From: Desulfotignum sp.
GTDB lineage: Bacteria; Desulfobacterota; Desulfobacteria; Desulfobacterales; Desulfobacteraceae
Assembly (NCBI GenBank): GCA_011390335.1
Contig: JAABSO010000001.1
Coordinates: 124,001-188,000, forward strand
DNA length: 64,000 bases
Direction of reading: 5' to 3'
Position numbers and translations under genes: made by a program. Position 1 is the stretch's first letter; the number at the start of each line of letters is the position of its first letter. Of the stretch, positions 17,053 to 26,245 are shown piece by piece. Below the pieces are notes generated by a model that worked only from the letters and a program-made list of their open reading frames with translations, searched no databases and had not been told where the DNA came from.

Positions 17053-18762
17053 CTAAACCTTGAAGCGGCGGACTGCCTGTCCCAGGCTGGCCGCAAATTC
17101 CGTGATCCGGGTCACGTTTTCACTCACCTTCCGGCTGGTATCTGTGACAGTGCCGGCATGGTTGTTAACAATGAGAATGTCTTCTGTTATCCGGGATGAT
17201 GCCAGGGATATGTCTGCAATATGTTCATGGTTGTCATGTACCCCCTGGGCAGCCAGGGAGATGTTTTCAGCAATCTCCCTGGCAGTGCTGGACTGTTCTT
17301 CAATGGCACCGGCAATAGAGGAGACAATGGTATTTACATCATCGATTACCTTTGATATCTGCTGGATCTCCGTTACCGTGCCCTTGGAAGAAGACTGGAT
17401 GCGCGCAATTTTTTTTGCAATATCATTGGCAGCATCTGCTGTCTGCTGCGCCAGTCCTTTGATTTCATTGGCCACAACGGCAAAGCCTTTACCGGCGTCT
17501 CCTGCCCGGGCCGCCTCAATGGTGGCATTCAATGCCAGCAGGTTGGTCTGGTCTGATATGTCGCTGATGGTCTGGGTGACCTCCCCGATTTCAGCCGCAT
17601 CTTTACCCAGCTCATCCACCCGGTTGGAAGCACCGCTGGCTGTTGACACGGCTGTCTCTGAAATCTGCCGGGCTTCGCTGGTATTTTTTGCAATTTCAGC
17701 CACCGTGGCATTCATCTGTTCCATGGCAGCGGATACTGTATCCAGGTTATCTGAAAAGGCCTGGGAACTTTTGGTGACAGAAGCTACCCGTTCCTGCATT
17801 GCCTGGGCCGCACCACTGACCGCACCTGATTTATGGGTCATTTTTTCAGCGCCGGTCTTCAGACTGTCTGAAATCCCGGATAAATCCGCTGATGTCTGAT
17901 CCAGGGTGGCCACCCCCTGGGCAATGTTTTTAAAAACCAATGCCAGACCCTGTACCATCTGGTTCATGGCATTCACCATGGAACCGATTTCATCTTTCTG
18001 GGTAACCTCCAGGGTTTTGCTGAAATCTCCCTGGGCAACATCTCTGGTAAAGGCTGCCGCTTTTTTAACAGGTCCGGCAATCCGGCCTGACACGACAAAT
18101 CCCAGCAAAAGAGCTGCCGCGATTCCCACCAGGGTGGCTGCCGCCAGAATGGTAACCGCCTGCTGCTTCTCTTTTATCAAATCTGTTTCAGCCTGAAGAA
18201 TAAGCCCCTGGGATATGGCACCGGCCTGGTCCAGCTGCCGGGTCAGATCATTGGCAAGGGCAATGGTTTTTTCATCAATGGTATCCAGAATCGCGTAATC
18301 ATACGGTTCGGCCGATAACTGCAGATGCATCTGGTCGTAAGCCACCTTGAAACTGGGAAGAAAAATTGATGTATGGAATTGTTTTACGTTCTGGATGATT
18401 TGCCGCAGTTCCGGATCCTGGGTGGGAAAAATATGTTTATCACCAATGTCGCCCCCTTCCAGGATTGCCTTTTGGTACCGGTTAAACCTGGCCGCGTTTT
18501 CCTGGTGCACCTGCCAGGCAGCATCCAGCTGGTCCGTGTCCAAAGCAGCCATGAGGGTCATGATAGCCACGATATCCTGACTCACCGCCAGTTTCATGTT
18601 AATGGCCGATTCCGTCAGAGGGGCTGTTTCAATAACCTGCCTGAAGCTGGCCTCCAGATTCTTCATGCCATTATAACTCACCAGACTGACAACCGCGGTA
18701 ATGGCGGCAATGGCAAGGAATCCCGCCATCTGTTTGGTGCGGATCGAATGCAGCCAGTTCAT
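17053..18762 (-). CDS. Methyl-accepting chemotaxis protein
   Basis: A 569-residue membrane chemoreceptor. A first membrane helix (about residues 12-30) is followed by a periplasmic helical domain of roughly 150 residues resembling four-helix-bundle sensors, a second helix (VTILAAATLVGIAAALLLGF), a HAMP domain (SGRIAGPVKKAAAF) and a long cytoplasmic signalling coil. The hairpin tip is ISDQTNLLALNATIEAARAGDAGKGF read in pieces, which contacts CheA and CheW. AAGGAG lies five bases before the ATG. No che genes are adjacent, so it serves an array encoded elsewhere. The ligand is unknown. Confidence 0.9.
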   Translation of the reverse strand: MNWLHSIRTKQMAGFLAIAAITAVVSLVSYNGMKNLEASFRQVIETAPLTESAINMKLAVSQDIVAIMTLMAALDTDQLDAAWQVHQENAARFNRYQKAILEGGDIGDKHIFPTQDPELRQIIQNVKQFHTSIFLPSFKVAYDQMHLQLSAEPYDYAILDTIDEKTIALANDLTRQLDQAGAISQGLILQAETDLIKEKQQAVTILAAATLVGIAAALLLGFVVSGRIAGPVKKAAAFTRDVAQGDFSKTLEVTQKDEIGSMVNAMNQMVQGLALVFKNIAQGVATLDQTSADLSGISDSLKTGAEKMTHKSGAVSGAAQAMQERVASVTKSSQAFSDNLDTVSAAMEQMNATVAEIAKNTSEARQISETAVSTASGASNRVDELGKDAAEIGEVTQTISDISDQTNLLALNATIEAARAGDAGKGFAVVANEIKGLAQQTADAANDIAKKIARIQSSSKGTVTEIQQISKVIDDVNTIVSSIAGAIEEQSSTAREIAENISLAAQGVHDNHEHIADISLASSRITEDILIVNNHAGTVTDTSRKVSENVTRITEFAASLGQAVRRFKV

Positions 18763-18915
18763 ATATGCTCCTTAGTACTTGGCGTTTACGGCAATGTATC
18801 AATTACATCAGGTCAAACCACAAACACCCGGAAAAGTCAAGACAGGTGCCGCAAGGCATGAAACTGGTGGGGAAATTTGTTGACCCCGGCCGGACACTGT
18901 CGTATTACCGCTGAT

Positions 18916-21174
18916 ATGAAATCATTTTTCCAATGGCTGAATAATTTGAATATCAGGACCAAGCTGCTGGGGGGGCATACCCTGATCATTGTTCTTGCCG
19001 TGCTGGCGGGCGGCGGCATCATCATCTCCCGGGTGCAGACCACCATAGAAACCCATATTGAAAGCGAACTGACCAATGCCACCGCCGCCATAGGCAATAT
19101 GGTGCGCACCGCCGCATCCACCTCCATCAAAAATCATCTGCGGGCTGTGGCGGAAAAAAACCTGGAAATTGTCCAGGCTGTCTATCAGGAGTTCGAACAG
19201 GGCCTTATCACGGAGACCCAGGCCAAAGAACTGTGCCGGAAAATTCTATTCAGCCAGACCATCGGCAAGACCGGGTATATTTTCTGCGCCAACACAAACG
19301 GCATTGCAGCGGAACACCCCAACCCCGGGGTGACCGGAAAACGTTTCATGGACCGGGAATTTGTCAGAAAGATGATCCGCATGAAAACCGGGTACCTGGA
19401 GTATGAATGGAAAAATCCGGAAGAGGATGCCATGAAGCCCAAGGCCATGTACATGAGTTATTTTGCACCCTGGGACTGGATCATTGCGGTGTCTACCTAT
19501 CAGGAAGAGTTCAGGGAGCTGGTAAAAATCTCGGATTTCAAAGAAAGCATTCTGGATCTGACCTTTGGGAAAACCGGTTATGCCTATATCAACGATTCTT
19601 TGGGAAACCTGATTGTCCACCCTTTTTTAACCGGCAATTACTATGATGCCCAGGACAAGGACGGCCGTTATTTTGTCCGGGACATGTGTGAAAAAAAGAA
19701 CGGCAAGGCCGTGTATTCCTGGAAAAACCCGGGTGAAGCAGAAGCTCGGGAAAAACTGGTGATATTCAATTATATCCCGGAATATGACTGGATCATCTCC
19801 TCTGCCAGCTACCTGGATGAAATCTATGCCCCTTTGAACACGGTTAAAAAAATTATCACCGGGATTGTTGCCTTTATTTTTGTTCTGATCATCGGGACCT
19901 CTCTTTGGGTAAACCGTTCTGTGATCATCCCTCTGCAATCCCTTATGAATCGGTTTGACCAGGGCGCTGCCGGCGATTTCACTGTCCGCATGCCGGCGGC
20001 ATCCACCGATGAGATCGGCCAGCTGGCTGGATATTTTAACCGGTTCATGGAAAAACTGACCCTCTTCCGGCAAAACCTGGAATCGGAAATCGCCCAGCGC
20101 AAAAAAAACGAACACGCGTTGGGCCTGTCTGAAGAGATGTTTTCCAGGGCTTTCCACAGCAATCCGGCAGGCATGTTCATGGCGGTTCTGCCGGAAGGAC
20201 GGATCATCAATGCCAATGAAAGCTTTCTTTGTATCACCGGTCACCTTCTTCAGGATCTCATGGACAAAGACATTCTGACACTGGATTTTTTCACCCCCCG
20301 TCGGGACGGCCAGAAACTGCTGGCAGATATCCGGGAACAGGGTCCGGTGAAAAACCGGGAAATCGGATTTTTGAATCGGTCCGGAGAATACCGCCAGGGG
20401 CTGATATCCGCCGAAAAAGTGGAGCTATGGGGTGAGACATGCATTCTGGCAGCCATGGAAGATATGACAGACTTTCAGCGCATGGAACAGGAGATCCTGA
20501 ATATCAGCCTTCGGGAACGCAGAAACATTGCCATGTCCCTGCACGATGATCTGTGTCCTCAGCTCATCGGCATAGAGGTGATGACCAAAATGCTTCTCCG
20601 GCATCTGAACAAGGCCCCGGTCCGGGCCAACCTGACAGAAGAGATTCTCCGCACCGAAAAAATAAGGGCACTTATCCGGGACACGATCCATAAAACCCGA
20701 ACCCTGTCCCGGGGGCTTGAACCGGTCAATCTTGGAGACCGGGGGTTTGATGCCTCACTGGCCGCACTGGCCGCCTATGTCCGGGAGGTGTTTTCCATCC
20801 CCTGCACCCTGTCCTGGAAACTGGAGTTTCCCCCGTTTGCCGACAACACGGATGCCACCCATGCCTATTACATTGTCCAGGAAGCGGTGCACAATGCGGT
20901 CAAGCACGCAGGGGCAACCGGTATCACGATTTTTCTGACCAAAGCGTCAACAACCATGTGCATGGGGGTTTTGGATAACGGCAAAGGATTTGACCCCCAA
21001 AAAGATACCCGGGGCATGGGAATACGGATCATGACCTACCGGGCCGCCCGCATCGGCGGGACCCTTGCCTTTGACCCGGTGCCGGCCGGCGGCACCCGGG
21101 TGACCCTGGAGCTTTCTCTGCATAACCATAAGGAAATACCCGCCCATGAAAAAAATCACCATTCTCATTGTTGA
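18916..21174 (+). CDS. Sensor histidine kinase with tandem Cache domains, HAMP and PAS (NarX/HisKA_3 type)
   Basis: About 752 residues. Two membrane helices bracket a periplasmic region holding two Cache_2 units that look duplicated: GKTGYIFCANTNG with PWDWIIAVSTYQEEF, then GKTGYAYINDSLGN with EYDWIISSASYLDEI. A HAMP domain, a PAS domain (near 20130-20450) and a HisKA_3 dimerisation helix follow, the phospho-histidine being in NIAMSLHDDLCPQLIG. The HATPase domain has HNAVKHAGA and DNGKGFDP. Cache_2 domains often sense small carboxylates. ATG 18916 lacks a clear ribosome site; TTG 18877 with a G-rich stretch upstream is the alternative. It overlaps its response regulator gene by 29 bases. Confidence 0.87.
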   Translation: MKSFFQWLNNLNIRTKLLGGHTLIIVLAVLAGGGIIISRVQTTIETHIESELTNATAAIGNMVRTAASTSIKNHLRAVAEKNLEIVQAVYQEFEQGLITETQAKELCRKILFSQTIGKTGYIFCANTNGIAAEHPNPGVTGKRFMDREFVRKMIRMKTGYLEYEWKNPEEDAMKPKAMYMSYFAPWDWIIAVSTYQEEFRELVKISDFKESILDLTFGKTGYAYINDSLGNLIVHPFLTGNYYDAQDKDGRYFVRDMCEKKNGKAVYSWKNPGEAEAREKLVIFNYIPEYDWIISSASYLDEIYAPLNTVKKIITGIVAFIFVLIIGTSLWVNRSVIIPLQSLMNRFDQGAAGDFTVRMPAASTDEIGQLAGYFNRFMEKLTLFRQNLESEIAQRKKNEHALGLSEEMFSRAFHSNPAGMFMAVLPEGRIINANESFLCITGHLLQDLMDKDILTLDFFTPRRDGQKLLADIREQGPVKNREIGFLNRSGEYRQGLISAEKVELWGETCILAAMEDMTDFQRMEQEILNISLRERRNIAMSLHDDLCPQLIGIEVMTKMLLRHLNKAPVRANLTEEILRTEKIRALIRDTIHKTRTLSRGLEPVNLGDRGFDASLAALAAYVREVFSIPCTLSWKLEFPPFADNTDATHAYYIVQEAVHNAVKHAGATGITIFLTKASTTMCMGVLDNGKGFDPQKDTRGMGIRIMTYRAARIGGTLAFDPVPAGGTRVTLELSLHNHKEIPAHEKNHHSHC

Positions 21175-21817
21175 AGATCACCCCATTTTCAGGATGGGGA
21201 TAAAGGACATGATCGACCACGAACCGGACATGCAGGTCTGTGGGGAAGCCGAAAATGTAGACACCGCCATCTGCCTGATCGGCACCCGGAAGCCGGATCT
21301 GGTCATCGTGGATCTGTCATTGAAAGACAGCAATGGTGTGGATCTGGTCAAAGAAATCCATGACCGGTTCCCATCCTGTGCCGCCCTGGTGCTGTCCATG
21401 CACGATGAAGCCCTGCACGCCGAGCGCTGCCTCCAGGCCGGGGCCAAAGGATACATCATGAAACAGGAAGCGTCAGAATCGGTGGTGGAAGCGATCCGCA
21501 ACATCATGGCCGGACACATTCACGTCAGTCAGCGGATCATGAACCATATTCTGACCATCTATCAGAATCAGCCGTCCATGGCCCATGAATCCCCCCTGAA
21601 GCGGATTTCAGACAGAGAGCTTCAGATCTTCCGGCTCATCGGCTTAGGACTTTCCTCCAAACAAATCGCCGTACAGCTGAACATCAGCATCAAAACCGTG
21701 GGCACCTATCAGGAACGCATCAAGGAAAAACTGAACCTGAAAACCGCCCGGGATCTCGTCCGGCATGCCGTGATCTGGGTGGAAACCGGCAGTTTAAAAC
21801 CCTCTGACAGCCTGTAG
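21146..21817 (+). CDS. NarL/FixJ-family response regulator
   Basis: A 223-residue transcription factor, partner of the kinase encoded just upstream. The receiver domain has the acidic pair E10-D11, phosphoacceptor D56 in LVIVDLSL and the conserved lysine in GYIMKQEAS. The LuxR-type helix-turn-helix is at the C-terminus: ISDRELQIFRLIGLGLSSKQIA with LNISIKTVGTYQERIKEKL. The coding overlap with the kinase gene implies linked translation. The membrane permease and acyl-CoA synthetase genes that follow are natural candidate targets, but no operator can be pointed to. Confidence 0.9.
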   Translation: MKKITILIVEDHPIFRMGIKDMIDHEPDMQVCGEAENVDTAICLIGTRKPDLVIVDLSLKDSNGVDLVKEIHDRFPSCAALVLSMHDEALHAERCLQAGAKGYIMKQEASESVVEAIRNIMAGHIHVSQRIMNHILTIYQNQPSMAHESPLKRISDRELQIFRLIGLGLSSKQIAVQLNISIKTVGTYQERIKEKLNLKTARDLVRHAVIWVETGSLKPSDSL

Positions 21818-21959
21818 GGATTTGGCCCACACCATATCCAGGTTTCTCCGTATACACATCTGGGTTTCTGCCCTATTTTTTTATCTCTCCAAAAGCCCTA
21901 TGACAGTATCCCATGGTATATCCCGGACAAAAACCCAAAACCTGTAAGGAGAGAGAAAA

Positions 21960-23312
21960 ATGGCGATCAAACGGCAAGACGGCAGTCCCCAGCCCGGCAT
22001 TTCCTGGGGAAAATTCACCTCCCGGATCCCCGGGATTCATGTTAATTTTTCTTTGCCTGAAATCATCCAGGGCGGTCTGCTGACAACCGCCACCGGCGGT
22101 GTGGTGGCAGCCCTGACTATGCGGTATTTTCAGGTTCCCTTTGAGGTGGCCTGGGCTGTGGTGTTGATTCAGCTGTTCTGGCTGTGGGTCATCCCCACGG
22201 TGGTGTGCGGCGAACCCTATGCGCCGGGGTGGATTACCCCGGCCCTGCCCCTGGTCATGACATTTTTAGCAGGGTTTGAGGCAGGTTTGCCGGCCATTCA
22301 CGCCATGATGGCAGTGACCGTATGCGTGTCTGCTATCTTTTTGTTTTTTGCACTGACCGGGCTGGGCAAGCGATTTTTTCAATGGGTCCCGGTTGAACTG
22401 CGGGCCGCCATCATATTCGGCGGGTCCATTGCCGCATTCAATGCGGAATTCGGACGTATGGCCGATATGCCCGTAACCCTGCCCATTGTCTGGGCCGTGG
22501 TGTTTCTGCTCATGTTTTCCGTCTGGTTTACCCGGGCCAGACAGAAAAGCCAGATTCTGAACCTTCTGGGCTCCATGGCCCTGCTGGTGGGATTTCTGGT
22601 GGCCGCCGTGGTGGGACCGCTTTCCGGAGAGATTGCCTTTGATATCCAGTGGGGGCTGCATATTCCCCAGATCATGGCCTATGTCCAGGCAGTCTCTCCA
22701 TTTTCCGTAGGGTGGCCCGGTCTGGATCTGTATATAAAGGCACTTCCCCTGGCTTTGATGATCTATATTTTTATCTTCGGCGACCTGGTTCTGGGCACCA
22801 CCCTGCTGGAACAGGCCGGAAAAAAACGGCCCGATGAAACCCTGACATATGACAACACCCGAAGCCATGTCATCCTGTTTATCCGGAACATGGGGCATCT
22901 GCTCACTGCCGGACCGTTCATTCCCCTGCACGGCCCCGTCTGGACCGGTGTCCATGTTTTTCTGACCGAACGGTACAAATCCGGGCGCCGGAATATGGAG
23001 TCCTTTTTTACCGGCACATTTAACTGGTACTGGCCGGCCTTTATTCTGATTTTCCTGGTACCGGTGGTTACTTTCATGAAGCCGCTTCTGGCCGTGGCCC
23101 TGTCCATCACCCTGATTTTAACCGGGTTTGCCTGCGCCTATATTGCCATCTCCATGGTGAAAACCCCTGCTGCCCAGGGCTATGCCTTTTTCGTAGGCAT
23201 GGTCATTGCCAAATTTGGGCCGGCCTGGGGCATGGCCGTGGGTGTCGGCCTTTATCTGCTGCTTCTGGCCCAGAAAATCCCGGGCATCTCCCCGGCACCT
23301 GAAAAAGCCTGA
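21960..23312 (+). CDS. Polytopic membrane permease, family uncertain (NCS2-like)
   Basis: A 450-residue integral membrane protein with about eleven to twelve hydrophobic helices and short loops. The overall pattern, including a glycine-rich stretch VELRAAIIFGGSIAAFNAEF and a paired-repeat layout, resembles xanthine/uracil (NCS2) type carriers, but I recognise no diagnostic substrate motif. AAGGAGAG precedes the ATG. It lies between a Cache-kinase two-component system and an acyl-CoA synthetase, so it may import an organic acid that the synthetase then activates (inference from context only). Confidence 0.6.
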   Translation: MAIKRQDGSPQPGISWGKFTSRIPGIHVNFSLPEIIQGGLLTTATGGVVAALTMRYFQVPFEVAWAVVLIQLFWLWVIPTVVCGEPYAPGWITPALPLVMTFLAGFEAGLPAIHAMMAVTVCVSAIFLFFALTGLGKRFFQWVPVELRAAIIFGGSIAAFNAEFGRMADMPVTLPIVWAVVFLLMFSVWFTRARQKSQILNLLGSMALLVGFLVAAVVGPLSGEIAFDIQWGLHIPQIMAYVQAVSPFSVGWPGLDLYIKALPLALMIYIFIFGDLVLGTTLLEQAGKKRPDETLTYDNTRSHVILFIRNMGHLLTAGPFIPLHGPVWTGVHVFLTERYKSGRRNMESFFTGTFNWYWPAFILIFLVPVVTFMKPLLAVALSITLILTGFACAYIAISMVKTPAAQGYAFFVGMVIAKFGPAWGMAVGVGLYLLLLAQKIPGISPAPEKA

Positions 23313-23358
23313 AAAAAATCACATGTTACAAACCCATTCATAAAAAAAGGAAAAATAC

Positions 23359-25005
23359 ATGCCGACAAAACTGATCATCCCCACACCCAGTGCCCATGCC
23401 TATCCTTTGCTCATCAAAAACCTGCTGGACACGCCGCTGATCTATTCCCCGGACCAGGAGATCGTCTACCGGGACCAGCACCGCTATACCTACAAGACCT
23501 TCAGCCAGCGGGTACAGCAGCTGGCAGCCATGCTCAAAAAACTGGGGGTCGGCCCCGGCGACACGGTAGCCGTCATGGACTGGGATTCCCACCGGTACCT
23601 GGAGTGTTTTTTTGCCGTGCCCATGATGGGAGCGGTGCTCCACACCATCAACATCCGGCTGACACCGGATCAGCTCATCTACACCATCAACCATGCCGAA
23701 GATGATGTGATCCTGGTGAACACGGAATTCGTATCGCTTCTGGAATCAGTGAAAGACCGTTTTGAAACCGTCAAACAGGTGGTGGTGCTGTCAGATACCG
23801 GTGAGACACCGGAATCAAAGCTTGACTTTGCCGGAGAATATGAGGCCCTCATGGCAGACACGGTCCCGGCATATGAATTTGCCGAGTTTGATGAAAACAC
23901 CATGGCCACCACCTTTTACACCACCGGCACCACCGGCCTGCCCAAAGGGGTATTTTTCAGCCACCGCCAGATTGTTCTGCACACCTATGGGACCATGTCC
24001 GCGTTGTCTGCCTATGCACACCAGGCAAATGTCACTTCCAATGACGTGTACATGCCCATGACCCCCATGTTCCATGTCCATGCCTGGGGCATGCCTTATT
24101 TGATGACGCTTCTGGGGGCCAAACAGGTGTATCCGGGCCGGTATGAACCGGAAATGCTGCTCAAGCTGATTCTTACGGAAAACGTCACCTATTCCCATTG
24201 CGTGCCCACCATCATGAACATGCTGGTCACCAGTCCTGCCATTAACCAGGTGGATCTGAGAGGATGGAAGGTGATCATCGGCGGGTCAGCCCTGTCCAGA
24301 GGATTGTGTGAGCAGGCGTTGAAACACGGCATCAACCTGTATACGGGATACGGCATGTCCGAGACCTGTCCGGTGCTGAGCCTGGCCATGATCAAGCCCC
24401 ATTTTCTGGAAAAAGATGCGGATGAACAGGTGGCCATCCGGTGCAAGACCGGGCTGCCGATCCCCAATGTCCAGATGAAAATCGTGGATATGGAAGGCAA
24501 TGCACTGCCCCATGACGGCAACACCGCCGGGGAAGTGGTGGTAAGAGCCCCCTGGCTTACCCAGGGGTATGTCAAAGCCGAAGAAAAAAGCGAAGAGCTG
24601 TGGGCGGACGGCTGGCTTCACACCGGGGACATCGGTGTCATAGATCCGGAAGGGTATCTCAGAATAACGGACCGGCTCAAGGATGTTATCAAAACCGGCG
24701 GGGAATGGATCTCTTCCCTGGAACTGGAAGATATCATCAGCCGGCACGAGGCGGTCAGCGAAGTGGCGGTGGTGGGCGTTGCCGATGAAAAATGGGGCGA
24801 ACGTCCCCTGGCCATGGTGGTCATCAGAGACGCTTTCCGGGACAAGGTCACAAAGGAGGATATCCAGGCGTTCTGCATGACCTTTGTGGAAAAAGGTACG
24901 CTCCCAAAATACGGGGTCCCGACCCGAATCATTCTGGATGCTGAGATCCCCAAAACCTCGGTGGGAAAAATCAGTAAAAAAGATATCCGGTCCCAGTACC
25001 AATAA
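23359..25005 (+). CDS. Fatty acyl-CoA synthetase (AMP-binding family)
   Basis: Activates a fatty or related carboxylic acid to its CoA thioester through an acyl-adenylate. The 548-residue protein has the phosphate loop TTFYTTGTTGLPKG, the adenine-site motif GYGMSETCPVL, the hinge region GWLHTGDIGVID with ITDRLKDVIKTGGEWIS, and the C-terminal catalytic lysine in PKTSVGKISK. These fit the medium/long-chain acyl-CoA ligases. AGGAAAAATAC precedes the ATG. It starts 46 bases after the permease gene. Substrate chain length cannot be read from sequence. Confidence 0.88.
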   Translation: MPTKLIIPTPSAHAYPLLIKNLLDTPLIYSPDQEIVYRDQHRYTYKTFSQRVQQLAAMLKKLGVGPGDTVAVMDWDSHRYLECFFAVPMMGAVLHTINIRLTPDQLIYTINHAEDDVILVNTEFVSLLESVKDRFETVKQVVVLSDTGETPESKLDFAGEYEALMADTVPAYEFAEFDENTMATTFYTTGTTGLPKGVFFSHRQIVLHTYGTMSALSAYAHQANVTSNDVYMPMTPMFHVHAWGMPYLMTLLGAKQVYPGRYEPEMLLKLILTENVTYSHCVPTIMNMLVTSPAINQVDLRGWKVIIGGSALSRGLCEQALKHGINLYTGYGMSETCPVLSLAMIKPHFLEKDADEQVAIRCKTGLPIPNVQMKIVDMEGNALPHDGNTAGEVVVRAPWLTQGYVKAEEKSEELWADGWLHTGDIGVIDPEGYLRITDRLKDVIKTGGEWISSLELEDIISRHEAVSEVAVVGVADEKWGERPLAMVVIRDAFRDKVTKEDIQAFCMTFVEKGTLPKYGVPTRIILDAEIPKTSVGKISKKDIRSQYQ

Positions 25006-25015
25006 CCCCGGCCCC

Positions 25016-25066
25016 TGCCATCTGCATTTTTATTCCTGACAGAGAGGTATATAAATGCAGATGGCA
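25016..25066. repeat. 14-bp inverted repeat between convergent genes
   Basis: Positions 25016-25029 are an exact reverse complement of 25053-25066 (TGCCATCTGCATTT and its partner), with a 23-base loop. It lies 10 bases after the acyl-CoA synthetase gene in the gap between two convergent genes. Without a T run on either strand it is at best an unusual bidirectional terminator or mRNA-stabilising hairpin. The rest of the gap (25067-25210) shows no feature. Confidence 0.5.
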
Positions 25067-25210
25067 TATCGCTTCATGCTGTCCTTGTATCCGTCACCCC
25101 ACGGGCGTTACAGGTCCGGTAATGCCTGACGGAGAATATGTTTCTCACCGCATTGACACCGCCTGGCCCTTTTCTACCGGATCTATTCAGTCACCTGATC
25201 CGCCAGCCTT

Positions 25211-25933
25211 TCAATCCGCCACAAACAGGTTGAGTGCATCGATATACACCGGATCCTGTTCCTCCAAAACCCTGATCAGGTCTTTGTGCATGCGCTGTTT
25301 CAATTCCCGGAAGATCCCCCTTTTTTTATCAAAAGCAACGGCAAAGGCCAGGGCTTCGGTCATCAGGGTTTCCTGGTTGTCACAAGCATTGATGATGACG
25401 TTATGCGCTTCAAGATCCTCGGCTGTCATACGTTGGCCTGACAGAATCATCCGGTTGAACAGGGGTTCCGGCATTGCCTTGCGCACAAAGGCGATCATGC
25501 CGGGCAGAAAGGGGATGCCCACATCCACCTCGGGAAAGCAGAAAAATCCTCTGTCCTTTTTCATGAACCGGAAATCACAGGCACAGGAAAGGATGGCGCC
25601 GTTACCAAAGGCGTGTCCGTTGATGGCGGCAACCACCGGTAAGGGAAACAGCAGCAGGCGTTTGAAAATCTGGTTCATCCCGTACATAAAAGAAACCACC
25701 GTGTCATTTTCCCGGTCTTGGATCTTTTTGCCAATCCATTCCACATCGATGCCCTGGGAAAAATTCTTTTCATCCGTGGATGTCAGGATCATGGCCCGGA
25801 TATCTGTATCATCCTGGACCTGGTCCAGGCATTGGTTCAAATCCTGGGAAAATACCTGGTTCATCCGGTTGGGGCCGTTGCACATCTCCACCACCGCAAT
25901 CCTGTTTTCCTTTTTCCATGTCACCTTCGGCAT
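25211..25933 (-). CDS. Enoyl-CoA hydratase/isomerase family protein
   Basis: A 240-residue crotonase-fold enzyme acting on acyl-CoA thioesters. The oxyanion-hole segments are NFSQGIDVEW and INGHAFGNGAILSCACDFR. Neither classical hydratase glutamate is obvious, and the overall look (short C-terminus, GQRMTAEDLEAHNVI) recalls 3,2-enoyl-CoA isomerases, which move the double bond of unsaturated acids. It converges on the acyl-CoA synthetase gene and so may serve the same fatty-acid oxidation. AGGAGTG lies before the start. Confidence 0.8.
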   Translation of the reverse strand: MPKVTWKKENRIAVVEMCNGPNRMNQVFSQDLNQCLDQVQDDTDIRAMILTSTDEKNFSQGIDVEWIGKKIQDRENDTVVSFMYGMNQIFKRLLLFPLPVVAAINGHAFGNGAILSCACDFRFMKKDRGFFCFPEVDVGIPFLPGMIAFVRKAMPEPLFNRMILSGQRMTAEDLEAHNVIINACDNQETLMTEALAFAVAFDKKRGIFRELKQRMHKDLIRVLEEQDPVYIDALNLFVAD

Positions 25934-26176
25934 ATGTTCACACTCCTTATGTGGTTGGGTTTGCGGTTACAGCCCGCCAAAAGGCGGCCGATGATTCTAT
26001 TTATACGGTATGGGCATCTACATCAAGATTTTTATTGTCCGGAGAACTTTACTTGTTACTTATCTGTCCCGGTGGACTCTGTGGTCAAAGACCCGTGCCG
26101 GGGGGTCCCTGTAGGTATCAAGCAGCTGAACAGGATGTGCTTACATGCGATGGCCCTTGGCAGATACAATTTAAAC
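25934..26176. other. Divergent gap upstream of metY, no gene seen
   Basis: This stretch separates the leftward isomerase gene from the metY promoter. A short hairpin (CCGCC-AAAA-GGCGG near 25977-25990) is the only structure noticed. I looked for SAM and SAH riboswitch signatures because of the metY-metX-metW genes and found none; the metY promoter is also downstream of this stretch. Confidence 0.4.
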
Positions 26177-26205
26177 TTGACAAATATATACCACAAGGTG
26201 ATATT
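26177..26205 (+). promoter_or_regulatory. Sigma70-type promoter for metY-metX-metW
   Basis: TTGACA (26177-26182), 17 bases, GATATT (26200-26205). The -35 is perfect and the -10 matches four of six bases. Transcription would start near 26212, leaving a leader of only about 34 bases before the metY ATG, too short for a riboswitch. Confidence 0.5.
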
Positions 26206-26245
26206 GAAATTTTTTCACTTGCAATTGATTTGTTTTGAGGGACTG

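Noticed and set aside
25122-25994. 290-codon plus-strand frame opposite the isomerase gene
   Set aside because: The minus-strand frame has clear crotonase motifs and a ribosome site; the plus-strand product has low-complexity, shadow-like composition.
25934-26245. Possible SAM or SAH riboswitch ahead of metY
   Set aside because: No known core motif was recognised, and the best promoter leaves only about 34 bases of leader.
25718-26245. Upstream extension of the metY frame
   Set aside because: The extra 176 codons overlap the isomerase gene on the other strand and have no family match; ATG 26246 has a good ribosome site and a typical MetY start.
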